From Sciurus carolinensis (lineage: Eukaryota > Chordata > Mammalia > Rodentia > Sciuridae), in contig NC_062223.1 of the NCBI RefSeq assembly GCF_902686445.1, forward strand, positions 44,021,998-44,085,997: a stretch of 64,000 nucleotides of DNA, read 5' to 3'. Shown piece by piece: positions 58,712 to 64,000 of the stretch. The first letter of the stretch is position 1; each line of letters begins with the position of its first letter. Below the pieces are notes generated by a model that was not told where the DNA came from, made no database searches, and saw only the letters and a list, made by a program, of their open reading frames with translations. A program made the position numbers and the translations under genes.

Positions 58712-59677
58712 TCTGTTGGTTTAAGGACTCTTGCTTGTGACTGACATTTTGACTGAGGATGAATCTTCCCAATCTTACGTTTTATTCTCTTGCTACTGTT
58801 AAACAGATTACCCTTATCCCTCTTTGAGCTACTATCTATGACAATTTTTTATTACTCATGTCTTTTTTAGTACTGAGAATTTAATCCAGGGATACTTTTC
58901 CACTGAGCTACATCTCCTGTTCTTTTTATTCTTTACTTTGAGACAGGGTCTCACTAAGTTCAGAGACTGGCCGTGAACTTGGATCCTCCTATCTCAGGCT
59001 CCTGAGTTGCTGGGATTACAGCAAACTTTACAGGAGGTTTGCCACTTCCTGTAACAGACTTCCATTTTTTTTTTTTAGCCCAGTATCTGTGTGAGATTGG
59101 TATATCTTACTTTTAAATGGTTGACCACCATACCTGGCTTATTACTCATGTCTTAAATATTGCACCTTTGATACTTAAAAACACTTTGAAAAAAAGTGCC
59201 TTTTTTGGTTTTGTTTTGTTTTGTTTTGTTTTACTCTATATTCCCCATCTGCTACATTGTAGAGAATTTGGGGAATACAGAAAAAACAAGAGGAATGAAA
59301 TACTTGCTTATAATTCCATCATTGTTAACATTTTGTTGTGTCCTTTTAGGTTATTTTTCCCCCAACTGTGCATTTACTTTTGCATAATTTACATAGTATC
59401 TTAGCGAACATACCTTATTTACTGTAATGAGAAGCTAAGTTTTATACGTTGGTTTATTTTTTCTGTTCTTGCTGCAGGTGAATTTCCTATCATCAGCCCA
59501 GGGCGGGTATATGAGTACACCAGCTGTACCACATTCTCTACAACATCAGGATATATGGAAGGATATTATACCTTCCATTTTCTTTACTTTAAAGACAAGA
59601 TCTTTAATGTTGCCATTCCCCGATTCCATATGGCATGTCCGACATTCAGGGTGTCTATAGCCCGATTGGTAAGTTAA
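32097..59677 (+). CDS. FBXO3: F-box only protein 3 (FBXO3): ten coding exons, C-terminal exon of the long isoform outside the window
   Basis: Substrate receptor of an SCF (SKP1-CUL1-RBX1) ubiquitin ligase in nucleus and cytoplasm; family literature reports targets such as FBXL2, HIPK2/p300 and SMURF1. Joining ten GT-AG exons gives 1,239 nt and 413 codons with no frame break. The product is nearly identical to human FBXO3 as I remember it. Domains in order: F-box about residues 10-56 (starts near [20 protein letters not shown]); SUKH/SMI1-KNR4-like region about 115-230 (exons 3-5); ApaG domain about 278-408 (exons 8-10) with the GxGxxG-type motif GPGVVG near residue 347. The start is the ATG at 32097, with A at -3 and G at +4; a second in-frame ATG is codon 4. 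Reading past exon 10 adds Val-Ser-stop (59669-59677), a 415-residue form. The acidic Glu/Asp-rich and Arg-rich tail of the ~471-residue long isoform is not encoded between 59669 and 64000. Intron phases in order: 2,2,1,2,0,1,2,2,1,0. Confidence 0.97.
32201..33404 (+). other. FBXO3 intron 1, 5' part
   Basis: CpG-rich up to about 32700, then ordinary intron. Long chance frames on both strands here come from high GC. Confidence 0.6.
33405..33820 (+). repeat. LINE2 3'-end fossil
   Basis: 'gtgatcatcccaagacacat', 'ttctcctccactatcacatt', 'tgcacactcctctctagcca', 'ggaaatatcttgctcccctc' follow the order of an L2 3' end (sense). Confidence 0.5.
33821..34290 (+). repeat. Ancient interspersed repeat (L2-like type, name uncertain)
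   Basis: 'tgtggtgtgccagcctatta..ggaatacaatagtgaaccag', 'ctcatggagcttacacagta', 'gagatcatgtaggatcttgt'. Same family as 62735-63200. Confidence 0.5.
34574..34850 (-). mobile_element. L1 3' UTR-like fragment, antisense
   Basis: T-rich start then 'attgtagttatacataatag..tgggttttattttgacaaaa..ctccttttcagtacccagta', as in sciurid L1 tails. Confidence 0.55.
34922..34976 (+). repeat. MER5-like hAT fragment
   Basis: 'agcagtagttttcaacctta', 'aagtgcatcaaagtcacctt' resemble the MER5A terminal region. Confidence 0.45.
34981..35088 (-). mobile_element. ID-type SINE, antisense, with target duplication
   Basis: Poly(T) then 'ggtgcggtgctggggatcga..gagctatctccccagcccc'. The sequence CAATTCTTTTTT occurs on both sides (from about 34976 and from about 35091). 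Confidence 0.9.
35092..36179 (+). other. FBXO3 intron 1, 3' part
   Basis: AT-rich, no repeat recognised; ends in the exon 2 acceptor. Confidence 0.5.
36180..36269 (+). CDS. FBXO3: FBXO3 coding exon 2
   Basis: 90 nt, acceptor CTGCCAG, donor GTAAGT. Completes Asn35 and encodes [10 protein letters not shown]...[17 protein letters not shown], the second half of the F-box including the conserved Trp of the DPLWRR motif. Both flanking introns are phase 2 and the length is a multiple of three, so skipping this exon would keep the frame while removing half of the SKP1-binding F-box. Confidence 0.97.
36340..36650 (+). repeat. L1M-like fragment in FBXO3 intron 2
   Basis: 'aattcaatacatggataaca', 'aattaggttaattaacattt', 'aatcaccctactgtgctgta' fit an old L1 untranslated region. 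Confidence 0.45.
36651..38519 (+). other. FBXO3 intron 2 remainder
   Basis: Holds an old antisense ID-like fragment at about 37378-37470 ('tggctctgggaatggaatcc..gccttacacatgttagg') and possible L2/MIR-like stretches (about 36770-36900 and 37920-38010) that I cannot name firmly. Confidence 0.4.
38520..38683 (+). CDS. FBXO3: FBXO3 coding exon 3
   Basis: 164 nt, acceptor GTTTAG, donor GTACTG. Encodes [20 protein letters not shown] through [11 protein letters not shown], the linker after the F-box and the start of the SUKH-like region. One residue differs from the human protein as I remember it (Arg rather than Gln in KTRKN). Followed by the longest intron of the gene, 10,474 bp, which holds most of the transposon load. 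Confidence 0.97.
38997..39194 (-). mobile_element. B1-dID SINE, antisense, old
   Basis: 'gctgtggattgaatccaagg', 'cttgtacatgctaggcaaat', 'acagggtcttactaagtttc', 'ctgggattacgggcatgccc'. Confidence 0.75.
39215..39315 (-). mobile_element. (TG)n microsatellite joined to an ID-like fragment
   Basis: (TG)n at 39217-39249, then 'gtgctagggatccaactgag..catactaggcaaatagtg..ctatatcccaaaccc', a diverged antisense ID. Confidence 0.65.
40060..40460 (+). repeat. MIR fossil interrupted by a SINE
   Basis: 'ttattaagcacgaagctagg', 'tcctatgagataggtaatta', then after the SINE 'ttcattttataggggaacta', 'agccaagagttgaatatagg': MIR order, sense. Confidence 0.65.
40168..40338 (-). mobile_element. B1-dID SINE, antisense, degraded, inside MIR
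   Basis: 'gtgctagcaattgaacccag..accgctgaactacatccca', 'ttttgagacagtgccttgct', 'atcctcctgcctcagccaca'. Confidence 0.7.
40542..40630 (-). mobile_element. ID-type SINE, antisense, with 17-bp target duplication
   Basis: Poly(T) and a shortened ID body ('gcggtgctagggattgaacc..gagctatgtctccagcccc'). ATATTAGGACATTTGGA at 40525-40541 is repeated exactly at 40631-40647, marking a recent L1-machinery insertion. About 20 bp of the usual body is missing. Confidence 0.93.
40648..41143 (+). other. FBXO3 intron 3 spacer
   Basis: Nothing recognised. Confidence 0.35.
41152..41366 (+). mobile_element. hAT-Charlie-type non-autonomous DNA transposon, 215 bp
   Basis: Terminal inverted repeats CGGAGGTTGGCAAA and TTTGCCAATCCCTG, internal 'agagccagatagtaaatatt', 'ttaggctttgtgg' and 'aaaactttatttatagaaat'. 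Flanks ATTTAGAC (41144-41151) and ATTTATAC (41367-41374) form an 8-bp target duplication with one mismatch, as hAT elements make. No transposase. Confidence 0.82.
41385..41505 (+). repeat. MIR fossil, sense
   Basis: 'ctcatttcacaggtgaaaac', 'cctgtaacttattagtaagt', 'gacagaggtagaactccaat', 'agcctttcactacttcc'. Confidence 0.7.
41545..41760 (+). repeat. MIR fossil, sense (second copy)
   Basis: 'tattaatcctcactataatt', 'gtggtattatgcccatttgc', 'agaggtgaaataactttcca', 'gatcacacagtcagtaagta'. A separate MIR directly following the first, same orientation. Confidence 0.75.
42691..43096 (-). mobile_element. MaLR-type LTR, antisense, inside the L1M
   Basis: 'ttcattgctccgacaaatat', 'ttttggttcatagtttcaga', 'cagaaacatcatagtggaag', 'gccagggacaagatatagtc', 'ttgcactggggaccaagtct', 'cagtccaaaccataa'. 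Same family as 11581-11940. Confidence 0.72.
43234..43458 (-). mobile_element. 5'-truncated L1 3' UTR insertion with 18-bp duplication
   Basis: Tail then 'ttagctatacatgacagtag', 'cttgtggttgtacatgatat', like the L1 at 19737. TTGATGCTGTAAATTTTT at 43216-43233 is repeated at 43459-43476. Confidence 0.9.
43627..43650. repeat. (GTTTT)n simple repeat
   Basis: Four to five tandem units in intron 3. Confidence 0.8.
45483..45580 (-). mobile_element. ID-type SINE, antisense, diverged
   Basis: (TTTA)n tail, 'gcagtgctgagaatcaaacc', 'aggcaaatgctctgccactg', 'agccacaaccccagccctt'. Confidence 0.8.
45587..46205 (+). mobile_element. MLT1-like LTR remnant
   Basis: 'gaatataattgatttcactt', 'ccatattatatgaaacaggt', 'gacctgaacagagaatccag', 'ttctgacctatagaaactga', 'gattttaagctgctactgta' follow a familiar old MaLR/ERVL LTR order. 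Name uncertain. Confidence 0.5.
46519..46600 (-). mobile_element. ID-like fragment, antisense
   Basis: 'ggttttggtgctaggaatta', 'cctagggcctcatgagctaa'. Another short one lies at 46865-46925. Confidence 0.5.
47093..47268 (-). mobile_element. B1-dID SINE, antisense, old
   Basis: 'tggtagtactggaaattgcg', 'aaattgctgaagctagcctc', 'cactgggattacaggcatga'. Confidence 0.75.
48275..48540. repeat. Cluster of simple repeats: (AAC)n, (TA)n-poly(T), (TTTC)n
   Basis: (CAA)n at 48288-48311; (TA)n at 48341-48361 followed by T22; T12 at 48421; (TTTC)n at about 48500-48536. Likely length-variable. Confidence 0.9.
48541..49157 (+). other. FBXO3 intron 3, 3' end
   Basis: AT-rich, nothing recognised before the exon 4 acceptor. 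Confidence 0.4.
49158..49272 (+). CDS. FBXO3: FBXO3 coding exon 4
   Basis: 115 nt, acceptor TTTGCAG, donor GTAAGG. Encodes [16 protein letters not shown]...[15 protein letters not shown]; the LPDDYR and YRIHNGQ motifs are typical of SUKH (SMI1/KNR4) domains. A run of T about 50 bp before the acceptor (49100-49112) is part of the upstream intron. Confidence 0.97.
49681..49775 (+). mobile_element. ID-type SINE, sense
   Basis: 'ggggctgggggtgtaattta..gcttgcctagcatgtgtgac..ttcccagcacc' with A-rich tail, in intron 4. Confidence 0.82.
50155..50340 (+). mobile_element. L1-type 3' tail, sense, in intron 4
   Basis: 'agaatgaatcaaaaactatt', 'acttcatgtccaaacagaga', 'caatatgtgtcccatttgtt', A-rich end; fits a sciurid L1 tail. 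Confidence 0.5.
50565..50769 (+). CDS. FBXO3: FBXO3 coding exon 5
   Basis: 205 nt, acceptor CCTCAG, donor GTAAGT; the largest exon here. Encodes [20 protein letters not shown] through [13 protein letters not shown], the remainder of the SUKH-like region. Ends in phase 0. Confidence 0.97.
50770..51446 (+). other. FBXO3 intron 5
   Basis: 677 bp, the shortest intron; nothing recognised. Confidence 0.5.
51447..51492 (+). CDS. FBXO3: FBXO3 coding exon 6
   Basis: Only 46 nt, acceptor ATCTAG, donor GTAGGA. Encodes [15 protein letters not shown] plus the first base of a Gly codon. Skipping it would shift the frame. Confidence 0.96.
52000..52192 (-). mobile_element. B1-dID SINE, antisense, in intron 6
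   Basis: 'ggtactggggattgaaccca..cactgagctacatctccagc', 'agtagctgggattatagatg'. TTCTTACAG occurs just before (about 51989) and just after (about 52191), a target duplication. Confidence 0.87.
52358..52456 (+). mobile_element. ID-type SINE, sense, diverged
   Basis: 'agggtaacccagtggtttag', 'gcaaggacctgggttcaatc', then an A-rich tail. Confidence 0.7.
52457..54645 (+). other. FBXO3 intron 6 remainder
   Basis: AT-rich, with a short antisense ID fragment at about 53513-53550. Nothing else recognised. Confidence 0.4.
54646..54730 (+). CDS. FBXO3: FBXO3 coding exon 7
   Basis: 85 nt, acceptor TTATAG, donor GTATTT. Encodes [20 protein letters not shown]...RDQIF plus two bases of an Arg codon. Asn in SYVNNVV replaces Lys of human FBXO3 as I remember it. 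Links the SUKH-like region to the ApaG domain. Confidence 0.97.
54731..55545 (+). other. FBXO3 intron 7
   Basis: 815 bp; contains a poly(A) run of about 27 bp at 54992-55018. Confidence 0.5.
55546..55668 (+). CDS. FBXO3: FBXO3 coding exon 8
   Basis: 123 nt, acceptor TGCTAG, donor GTGAGA. Encodes [20 protein letters not shown] through [11 protein letters not shown]: the first beta strands of the ApaG domain, an FN3-like fold. Flanked by phase-2 introns and a multiple of three, so skipping is in frame but would break the ApaG fold. Confidence 0.97.
55763..55850 (-). mobile_element. ID-type SINE, antisense
   Basis: Poly(T), 'tctgtacctagggcctggta', 'gctctctactactgagctat', 'atccccagccc'; about 100 bp after exon 8. 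Confidence 0.8.
56263..56392 (+). mobile_element. ID-type SINE with extended tail, sense
   Basis: 'gaactggggttgtgagtcag', 'gcatgtgtgaggcactgggt', then the 'cacatataaataaatgaata..ggt/gtccttgaacaact' tail found in one sciurid ID subfamily. Confidence 0.82.
56592..56800 (+). mobile_element. B1-dID SINE, sense
   Basis: 'gctgagcatggtagtgcata..ccagaggctgaggcaggagg', 'gactggggttgtggctaaat', A-rich tail, in intron 8. Confidence 0.87.
57108..57135. repeat. (CAAAA)n simple repeat
   Basis: Five tandem units in intron 8. Confidence 0.85.
57529..57644 (+). CDS. FBXO3: FBXO3 coding exon 9
   Basis: 116 nt, acceptor CTCCAG, donor GTATGT. Encodes [20 protein letters not shown] through [10 protein letters not shown], the central ApaG segment with the [21 protein letters not shown] signature. 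Confidence 0.97.
57755..57856 (+). mobile_element. ID-type SINE with (CA)n tail, sense
   Basis: 'gggctaggggtgtagttcag..ggttcaatccccagcaacac' followed by a CA-rich tail, about 110 bp after exon 9. Confidence 0.83.
58155..58247 (+). mobile_element. ID-type SINE, sense
   Basis: 'tggggctaaggatgtagctc..gccctgggtttaatccctag'-type body and A14 tail, in intron 9. Confidence 0.85.
58411..58604 (-). mobile_element. B1-dID SINE, antisense
   Basis: 'gatactggggattgaatcca', T23 run, 'gagacagaggctccataagt', 'ttacaggcatctgacactgc'. Confidence 0.8.
58864..59141 (-). mobile_element. B1-dID SINE, antisense, split by a non-SINE insert
   Basis: ID half 'tagtactgagaatttaatcc..ccactgagctacatctcctg', B1 half to 'ctgagttgctgggattaca' at 59020, resuming with 'ccaccatacctggctt' at about 59124. 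The piece between is a copy of sequence at 60536-60627. Confidence 0.8.
59028..59122 (+). repeat. Segment duplicated from 60536-60627 (direct repeat, about 92-95 bp)
   Basis: Shared blocks in order: 'gtttgccacttcctgtaaca', 'cttccatt', 'ttagccca', 'atctgt.tgagat', 'ggtatatctta', 'cttaaatggtt'-type. Differences are a longer T run and scattered substitutions. Confidence 0.85.
59478..59668 (+). CDS. FBXO3: FBXO3 coding exon 10 (last coding exon in the window)
   Basis: 191 nt, acceptor GCTGCAG, donor GTAAGT. Encodes [20 protein letters not shown] through [11 protein letters not shown], the end of the ApaG domain. Ends in phase 0. The donor read as codons is GTA AGT TAA, so the unspliced form ends Leu-Val-Ser-stop. 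The next exon, which should encode the acidic tail, was looked for up to 64000 and not seen. Confidence 0.96.
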
Positions 59678-60535
59678 ATTTTCCTCTAGTGTTGATTTAC
59701 CTAACTTTGTAAAATTAACTCTACAGAGGATTTTGTTTAGGCAGACAAGCAATTTGTAAGTAAGTTTCCACAGAACGCTGGACATTCTGAGGAAGTATGG
59801 AAGTATCTTGGGGGCATGTGAATATGTTGGGATAGATGAACAGCAGATAAACTAAGCTCACTGCCCTTCGACGAGAGAAACCACTGTTCACCTGTTCTAA
59901 GGAGTCAATTTCTTTTCCACTATTTACAAAACCAGTTCTGTGGTCGAGATATGTTAGAATATGAGAAGTACCATGCTAGACTAATTAGAATTGACTTTAT
60001 TTTAAGACTGGGAAATCAATTTTTGCTAAAATTTCCTATATAGTGAAATAAACAAATATTCTGTAGAGATCATGATAAAGAGGGTGAATTGGGTAGATTT
60101 GTACGTTTAACCATTTCTTTCTGGGACCATTTCTCAAGTCAGACAGGGTATATTTTTAACACTTCATGTTTACAGTTACTGAATGACAGACAATTTTATG
60201 AACTATAAAATGATTAAGGAAATTATGAAGGAATGTATGATATATGAATGTATATGCAGAATGCAATTGAGTTGTAGGCATTGAATGTTCAGATAATGCC
60301 TTCTAGCTCCTGGGATGGTTTTGACGGGTGGGTCTGAAATGAGTCTGGGGAGATGGATGTGATATTAACCTGACCCTGAGACGATAGTCTCAACTCTTGT
60401 TTGGGAAAAAAAGGATGATGATGAGCCTTTAGGCCATGATACTTGTTTTATGGTGAAAAGAAACTACAGTGTGGGTTTGGAAAATGAAGTTTTAATTTTC
60501 TCCCCAGTAGAGGAGTTAGAAGTTTTATTTCCAGT
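59669..60535 (+). other. Intron after FBXO3 exon 10, or 3' UTR of the short form
   Basis: Holds the read-through stop and a candidate poly(A) signal; no other recognised content. Confidence 0.45.
60047..60052 (+). terminator. Candidate poly(A) signal AATAAA for the short FBXO3 form
   Basis: First AATAAA after the intron-10 read-through stop, 370 bp downstream of 59677. AATAAA is frequent by chance in AT-rich DNA, so this is only a candidate. Confidence 0.3.
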
Positions 60536-60627
60536 ATACTGGAAGTTTGCCACTTCCTGTAACAGCTTCCATTTGTTTATTAGCCCAAGATCTGTATGAG
60601 ATAGGTATATCTTATTCTTAAATGGTT
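60536..60627 (+). repeat. Downstream partner of the 59028 direct repeat
   Basis: The copy here runs without a break into old antisense L1 ('ttcatctgtgaagctatatg'), which suggests this is the source and 59028 the inserted copy. Confidence 0.75.
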
Positions 60628-61780
60628 TATATTCATCTGTGAAGCTATATGGGACTGGAGTTTTTTTTGTGGGAAAAATTTAAAATATGAGTTTAATTTC
60701 TTTAATATTCATATTTTCTATTTCTTCTTGTTTCAGTTTTGGTAATTTGTGCCTTTCAAGGAATTTGTCCATTTCATCTAAATGTTGAATTTATTGGCGT
60801 AAAGTTATTCACAATATTCCCTTGATATCCTTTTAATGGCTACAGGAATTGTAGTCATATGTCCTCTTTTGTTTTTAATATTGGTGTTTTTATATCTTCT
60901 CTTTTGTTCATCACATGATTTTTATCACTTTTATTGATTAAAGGAACAACTTTTGGTTTCACTGATTTCTCTTATTCATTTTCTATTTCATGGATTTCTG
61001 TAGTTGTCTTTTCTACTTTGGGTTTAATTTGCTTTTCTTCTAGCTTTTTAAAGTAGAAGTTTATTGATCTTAAACTCTAAGCACTGTTTTAGCTGTATTT
61101 CATAAATTTTGATGTGTTTTTGTTAATATTAGTTCAAAGTAGTCCCAAATTTCCCTTGTAACTTAATTTTGATCTGTGACTTTTTCTACCAATGTGTTGA
61201 TTTCTAAACATTTGGGGATTTTTCCGTTATCTTTTGGTTATTGTTTTCTAATTTCATTGTAGTTAGAAAGCTTCCTCTGTATTTTCAATACTTGTAAATG
61301 TTTTATGGCCCAATCTTATGTGAAGAATTTACATATGTTGGTAAATGATCCTTGTGTATTTGAAAAGAATGTATATTCTGCCATTTGGGGGAATATTATT
61401 CTATAAATACAGGTCAAACTGATTGATCGACAGTGTTTTTCAAATATCTGTATTTATTGCTTTGCGGGGGGGGGGACCTTTGTTCTGTCAACTATTGAAG
61501 AGATGATTGTTGAAATTTCCAACTAAAATTATACAGTTTTGTCTATTTCTCTTTTCCATTCTGTCAGATTTGCCTCATGTATTTCGAAACTTTATAATTG
61601 TGTGCAAATGTGCTTAGGATTGGTGTCTTTTTAATGAAGTGATTCTTTTTTCATTATGAAATCTCCCTCTTCATCTCCGGTAATACACCTTGTCCTGGGG
61701 TTTAAAGAGCACTGAAGCTTGTTTGGCTACGGTTGGGTCAGCTGATCCTTTGAGGCTTATTTTCAATATTGGCTGGGGTG
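60628..61780 (-). repeat. Old L1M ORF2 fragment, antisense
   Basis: 'gtgcctttcaaggaatttgt', 'cattgtagttagaaagcttc', 'ttgaaaagaatgtatattct', 'caaactgattgatcgacagt'. G11 run at about 61466-61476. Confidence 0.7.
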
Positions 61781-62734
61781 AGTGTAAAGTGCTCTACTTA
61801 AGGACAGTGGTTTTCCAACATTTCAGTTTCATGACCCCCTTAAATGCTTAAACTCAGTAAGGGGGCTCCAAAGAACTCTTGTTTACATGGGTTACATTGA
61901 TAATTATCTTAGAAGCTAAAACTGATAAGTTTGACAAAATTTACTTAGCAATTCCTTTTAAAATTACAATAAACATCCATTCCATGCTTAACCTTCTCTT
62001 AACTATGTATTTATTTACTTTGAATTTTAGTCTCTTCTTAAGCACAAATAAACATAAAATCTTGACCTGCCTTATGGAAAATGTGTCCTCTTAGTAAAGA
62101 GAAATGAGAATTGTGGATCTATTTCTAATCAACGTTAAAAAGACAGTGGGGGTTGTGTTTGTCAGCCTTTTGTTTCTGTGTTAGTTTTCTTGATATGTAA
62201 GTTTGTGTTGCTCCTTTCTTTTGTCCTCTACCAGCCTGATTCATTAGAAGGCTTAATATTTCCTTTTTCTTTATTCTCTGCCATTTTAAAAACGCTCTGA
62301 GTCAGTCTTCCCCTTTTCTTGCAGGCAGGTTGTTCCTTTATTGTGCTTGTTGCAGGGTATTGTGGAGGCTCCTGCTGCTCACTGATTTCGGTTGCTGTGT
62401 TTCTCCTTGCGTCTGTTGATGCACGAGCACTTTCATCTGAGCATGTCCCTCTTTAGCCACATGGATCCCTCCAGTTCTTCTGTTTTCTTCATTATCATAG
62501 TTAATGATCATACTGCCTGCAACTCATGTTTTAGTATTTCCAGAGTCTTCCCCTTCTTGCCTTTTGGACCTCCTACTGAATTTTAAAGTCTTCATTCCTT
62601 AGAGTTAAAAAAAATAAAATCAGGAACAAATAATGGCATATCTTATACGTCGCATTTGTGTATCTTTTCTGATTGTTATTGTTAGTATGAAAATAAATTC
62701 CAAGTGATCCAAATTCTTTCTCCTACATTAATTC
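61781..62734. other. Intronic sequence, nothing recognised
   Basis: Looked for the acidic-tail exon of FBXO3 here and did not find it. Confidence 0.4.
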
Positions 62735-63200
62735 ATTTCTCATTCAACAAATATTTGAGTACTGTAGTAAACAATACAATCAAAATCCTTGCCTTGAAAT
62801 TCACAATCTAATTGGAAGAAAAACTGATAACAAACACCCTGTACTTGTCTCGAGTAGTAACAAGTGCCATGGAGAAAAATCAGGGGATAAGGAGTGTCCT
62901 GTTGGGTTCTAATGTAAAGATGTGTCAGGAAAGGCCTTGGTGACACGTAAGCTGAGACATGAAAGGGGCAGAGGGAGCCGGGTGGATATATGGAAAAAGA
63001 GTGTTCAGCCAAGGAGCAGCAGGTGTGGAGGTTCTGACGCAGTTGTGTGCCCGGTGTGTGAACCAGCGCGGCCAGTGCAGCTGGAGTGCGGTGAACAGGA
63101 GGGCAGCAGAGCAGGTGGAGATGAGGTCAGAGGGACCGTGGGGTGCCAGATCATATAATGCCATGAAAGCCTTGGTGGAAGGACTCTTGCTGACATCATG
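62735..63200 (+). repeat. Ancient interspersed repeat (L2-like type, name uncertain)
   Basis: 'cattcaacaaatatttgagt', 'gtgccatggagaaaaatcag', 'gtcaggaaaggccttggtga', 'agctggagtgcggtgaacag', 'gtgccagatcatataatgcc'. Relatively GC-rich, so it yields chance open frames on both strands. Confidence 0.55.
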
Positions 63201-63539
63201 CCTGAAGTTTCCAGTTCTTCTCAGATTACCGACTAGAAGTCTGTCTGATATAGCAACTCTTCCCATTGAGTCTTAGGTGTGTGAGAGAAAAAATTGGCAG
63301 TCACATAAGTCAAGGCTTGATTAGAGACATTGCTTGAGCAAAATTGAAGCTTCCAAGAGATGTGTAGATATTGCATGTTCATCATCACTCCTGTCCTGTG
63401 GTAGAGCCTCCAACAAGAGAATATAAAAGTAGAGGCTGCCCTTGCCCCACAGTGTGGATCCATCTTAGTGATATACTTCTAGTGAATTGGCAAGTGACAC
63501 TGACTTCTGAAGCTAAGTTAGAAAAGGGCAATATGCCTT

Positions 63540-63905
63540 CAGCCTAGTTTTCTCTCTCCTGGAACACGTGCCTTTGCTGCCCTGCGCCACCATGTAAGAA
63601 GTCTAGTTTCCATGAAGCCGCCATGCTGGAGAGACCATGTAGAGATACCACATAGAGACAGAAGGAGGCGCCAGGAGCCCCAGCTGTTTCAGTCTGGAGA
63701 ATTGGATTACCCCAGCCCAGTACCAGACTTGTGAGTGAAGAAGCCCTTGAGGTGACACCAGTTCCAGCCACCATCTGATTGTGACATCACAAGCGCTCAA
63801 GCCAGAACCACCCCATTGAGTACTTCCCAGATACCCAACCCACAGAAACCAGGAGAGATAATAAATGACTGTTGTTGTTTGAAGTCACTAAAAAAATAAA
63901 GAACT
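63540..63905 (+). mobile_element. MLT1-like LTR remnant
   Basis: 'ccgccatgctggagagacca', 'caggagccccagctgtttca', 'ccagacttgtgagtgaagaa', 'agttccagccaccatctgat', 'taataaatgactgttgttgt', 'ttgaagtcactaa', the usual 3' end of MLT1 LTRs. Confidence 0.65.
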
Positions 63906-64000
63906 TTTTTAAAGTTAGAGGCTACTGATGTTTGACTTAAAATAATGTGTCTTTATAGTAGGAACTCAATAAAAATCTTTGAGACCTCTTTCTGGCAGTG

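Noticed and set aside
62922..63276. Overlapping open frames on both strands
   Set aside because: They fall in a GC-richer ancient repeat and do not match the expected FBXO3 acidic tail or any family I know.
1..64000. CRISPR array, bacterial operon or phage-like system
   Set aside because: No regularly spaced identical short repeats with unique spacers and no prokaryotic gene organisation; the content is that of a mammalian chromosome.

Overview
This is nuclear DNA from a mammal, most likely a squirrel-family rodent (Sciuridae). Two observations support this. First, the window carries a spliced, GT-AG intron-containing vertebrate gene that I recognise as FBXO3. Second, the repeats are dominated by tRNA-like ID SINEs (core 'ggctggggatatagctcagt') and composite B1-dID SINEs (a 7SL-like B1 half joined to an ID half, about 200 bp), a combination characteristic of sciurid genomes. 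There is no bacterial gene, CRISPR array, integron or phage content, and the many short open frames in the window are chance frames in repeats, introns and spacer.

Layout. Positions 1 to about 31,500 are the 5' intergenic flank of FBXO3; in human the neighbour on this side is LMO2. This flank holds a diverged tandem array with a period of about 240-276 bp (570-2070), several LTRs, 5'-truncated L1 copies in both orientations, ancient L1M/MIR/L2-type fossils and a dense scatter of SINEs. Several nests have clear insertion order: an LTR inside an L1 with a perfect 5-bp target duplication, and a SINE inside an L1 inside a SINE with a perfect 14-bp duplication. A CpG-rich promoter lies at about 31,900-32,700. 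The FBXO3 coding exons run on the + strand from 32,097 to 59,668. Ten exons encode 413 residues: F-box, SUKH (SMI1/KNR4-like) region and ApaG domain. The exon for the acidic/basic C-terminal tail of the long isoform was not found and should lie beyond 64,000. The splice donor of coding exon 10 reads directly into an in-frame stop (Leu-Val-Ser-stop), giving a 415-residue short form. From 59,700 to 64,000 is intron or 3' flank with old L1, L2-type and MLT1-like sequence.

Function. The only gene is the substrate receptor of an SCF ubiquitin ligase. The promoter is a TATA-less GC-box type, with a PAR-bZIP/E4BP4 (D-box) consensus match between the GC boxes.

I did not find an undescribed multigene system. 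The points most worth a second look are the in-frame upstream ATG that would add a 27-residue Gly-rich extension to FBXO3, the intron-read-through C-terminus, a 32-bp inverted repeat around a 115-bp spacer at 27.3-27.5 kb, a roughly 90-bp segment from 60.5 kb duplicated into the middle of a SINE at 59.0 kb, and a pair of oppositely oriented ERV LTRs, one of which has lost its TATA region.
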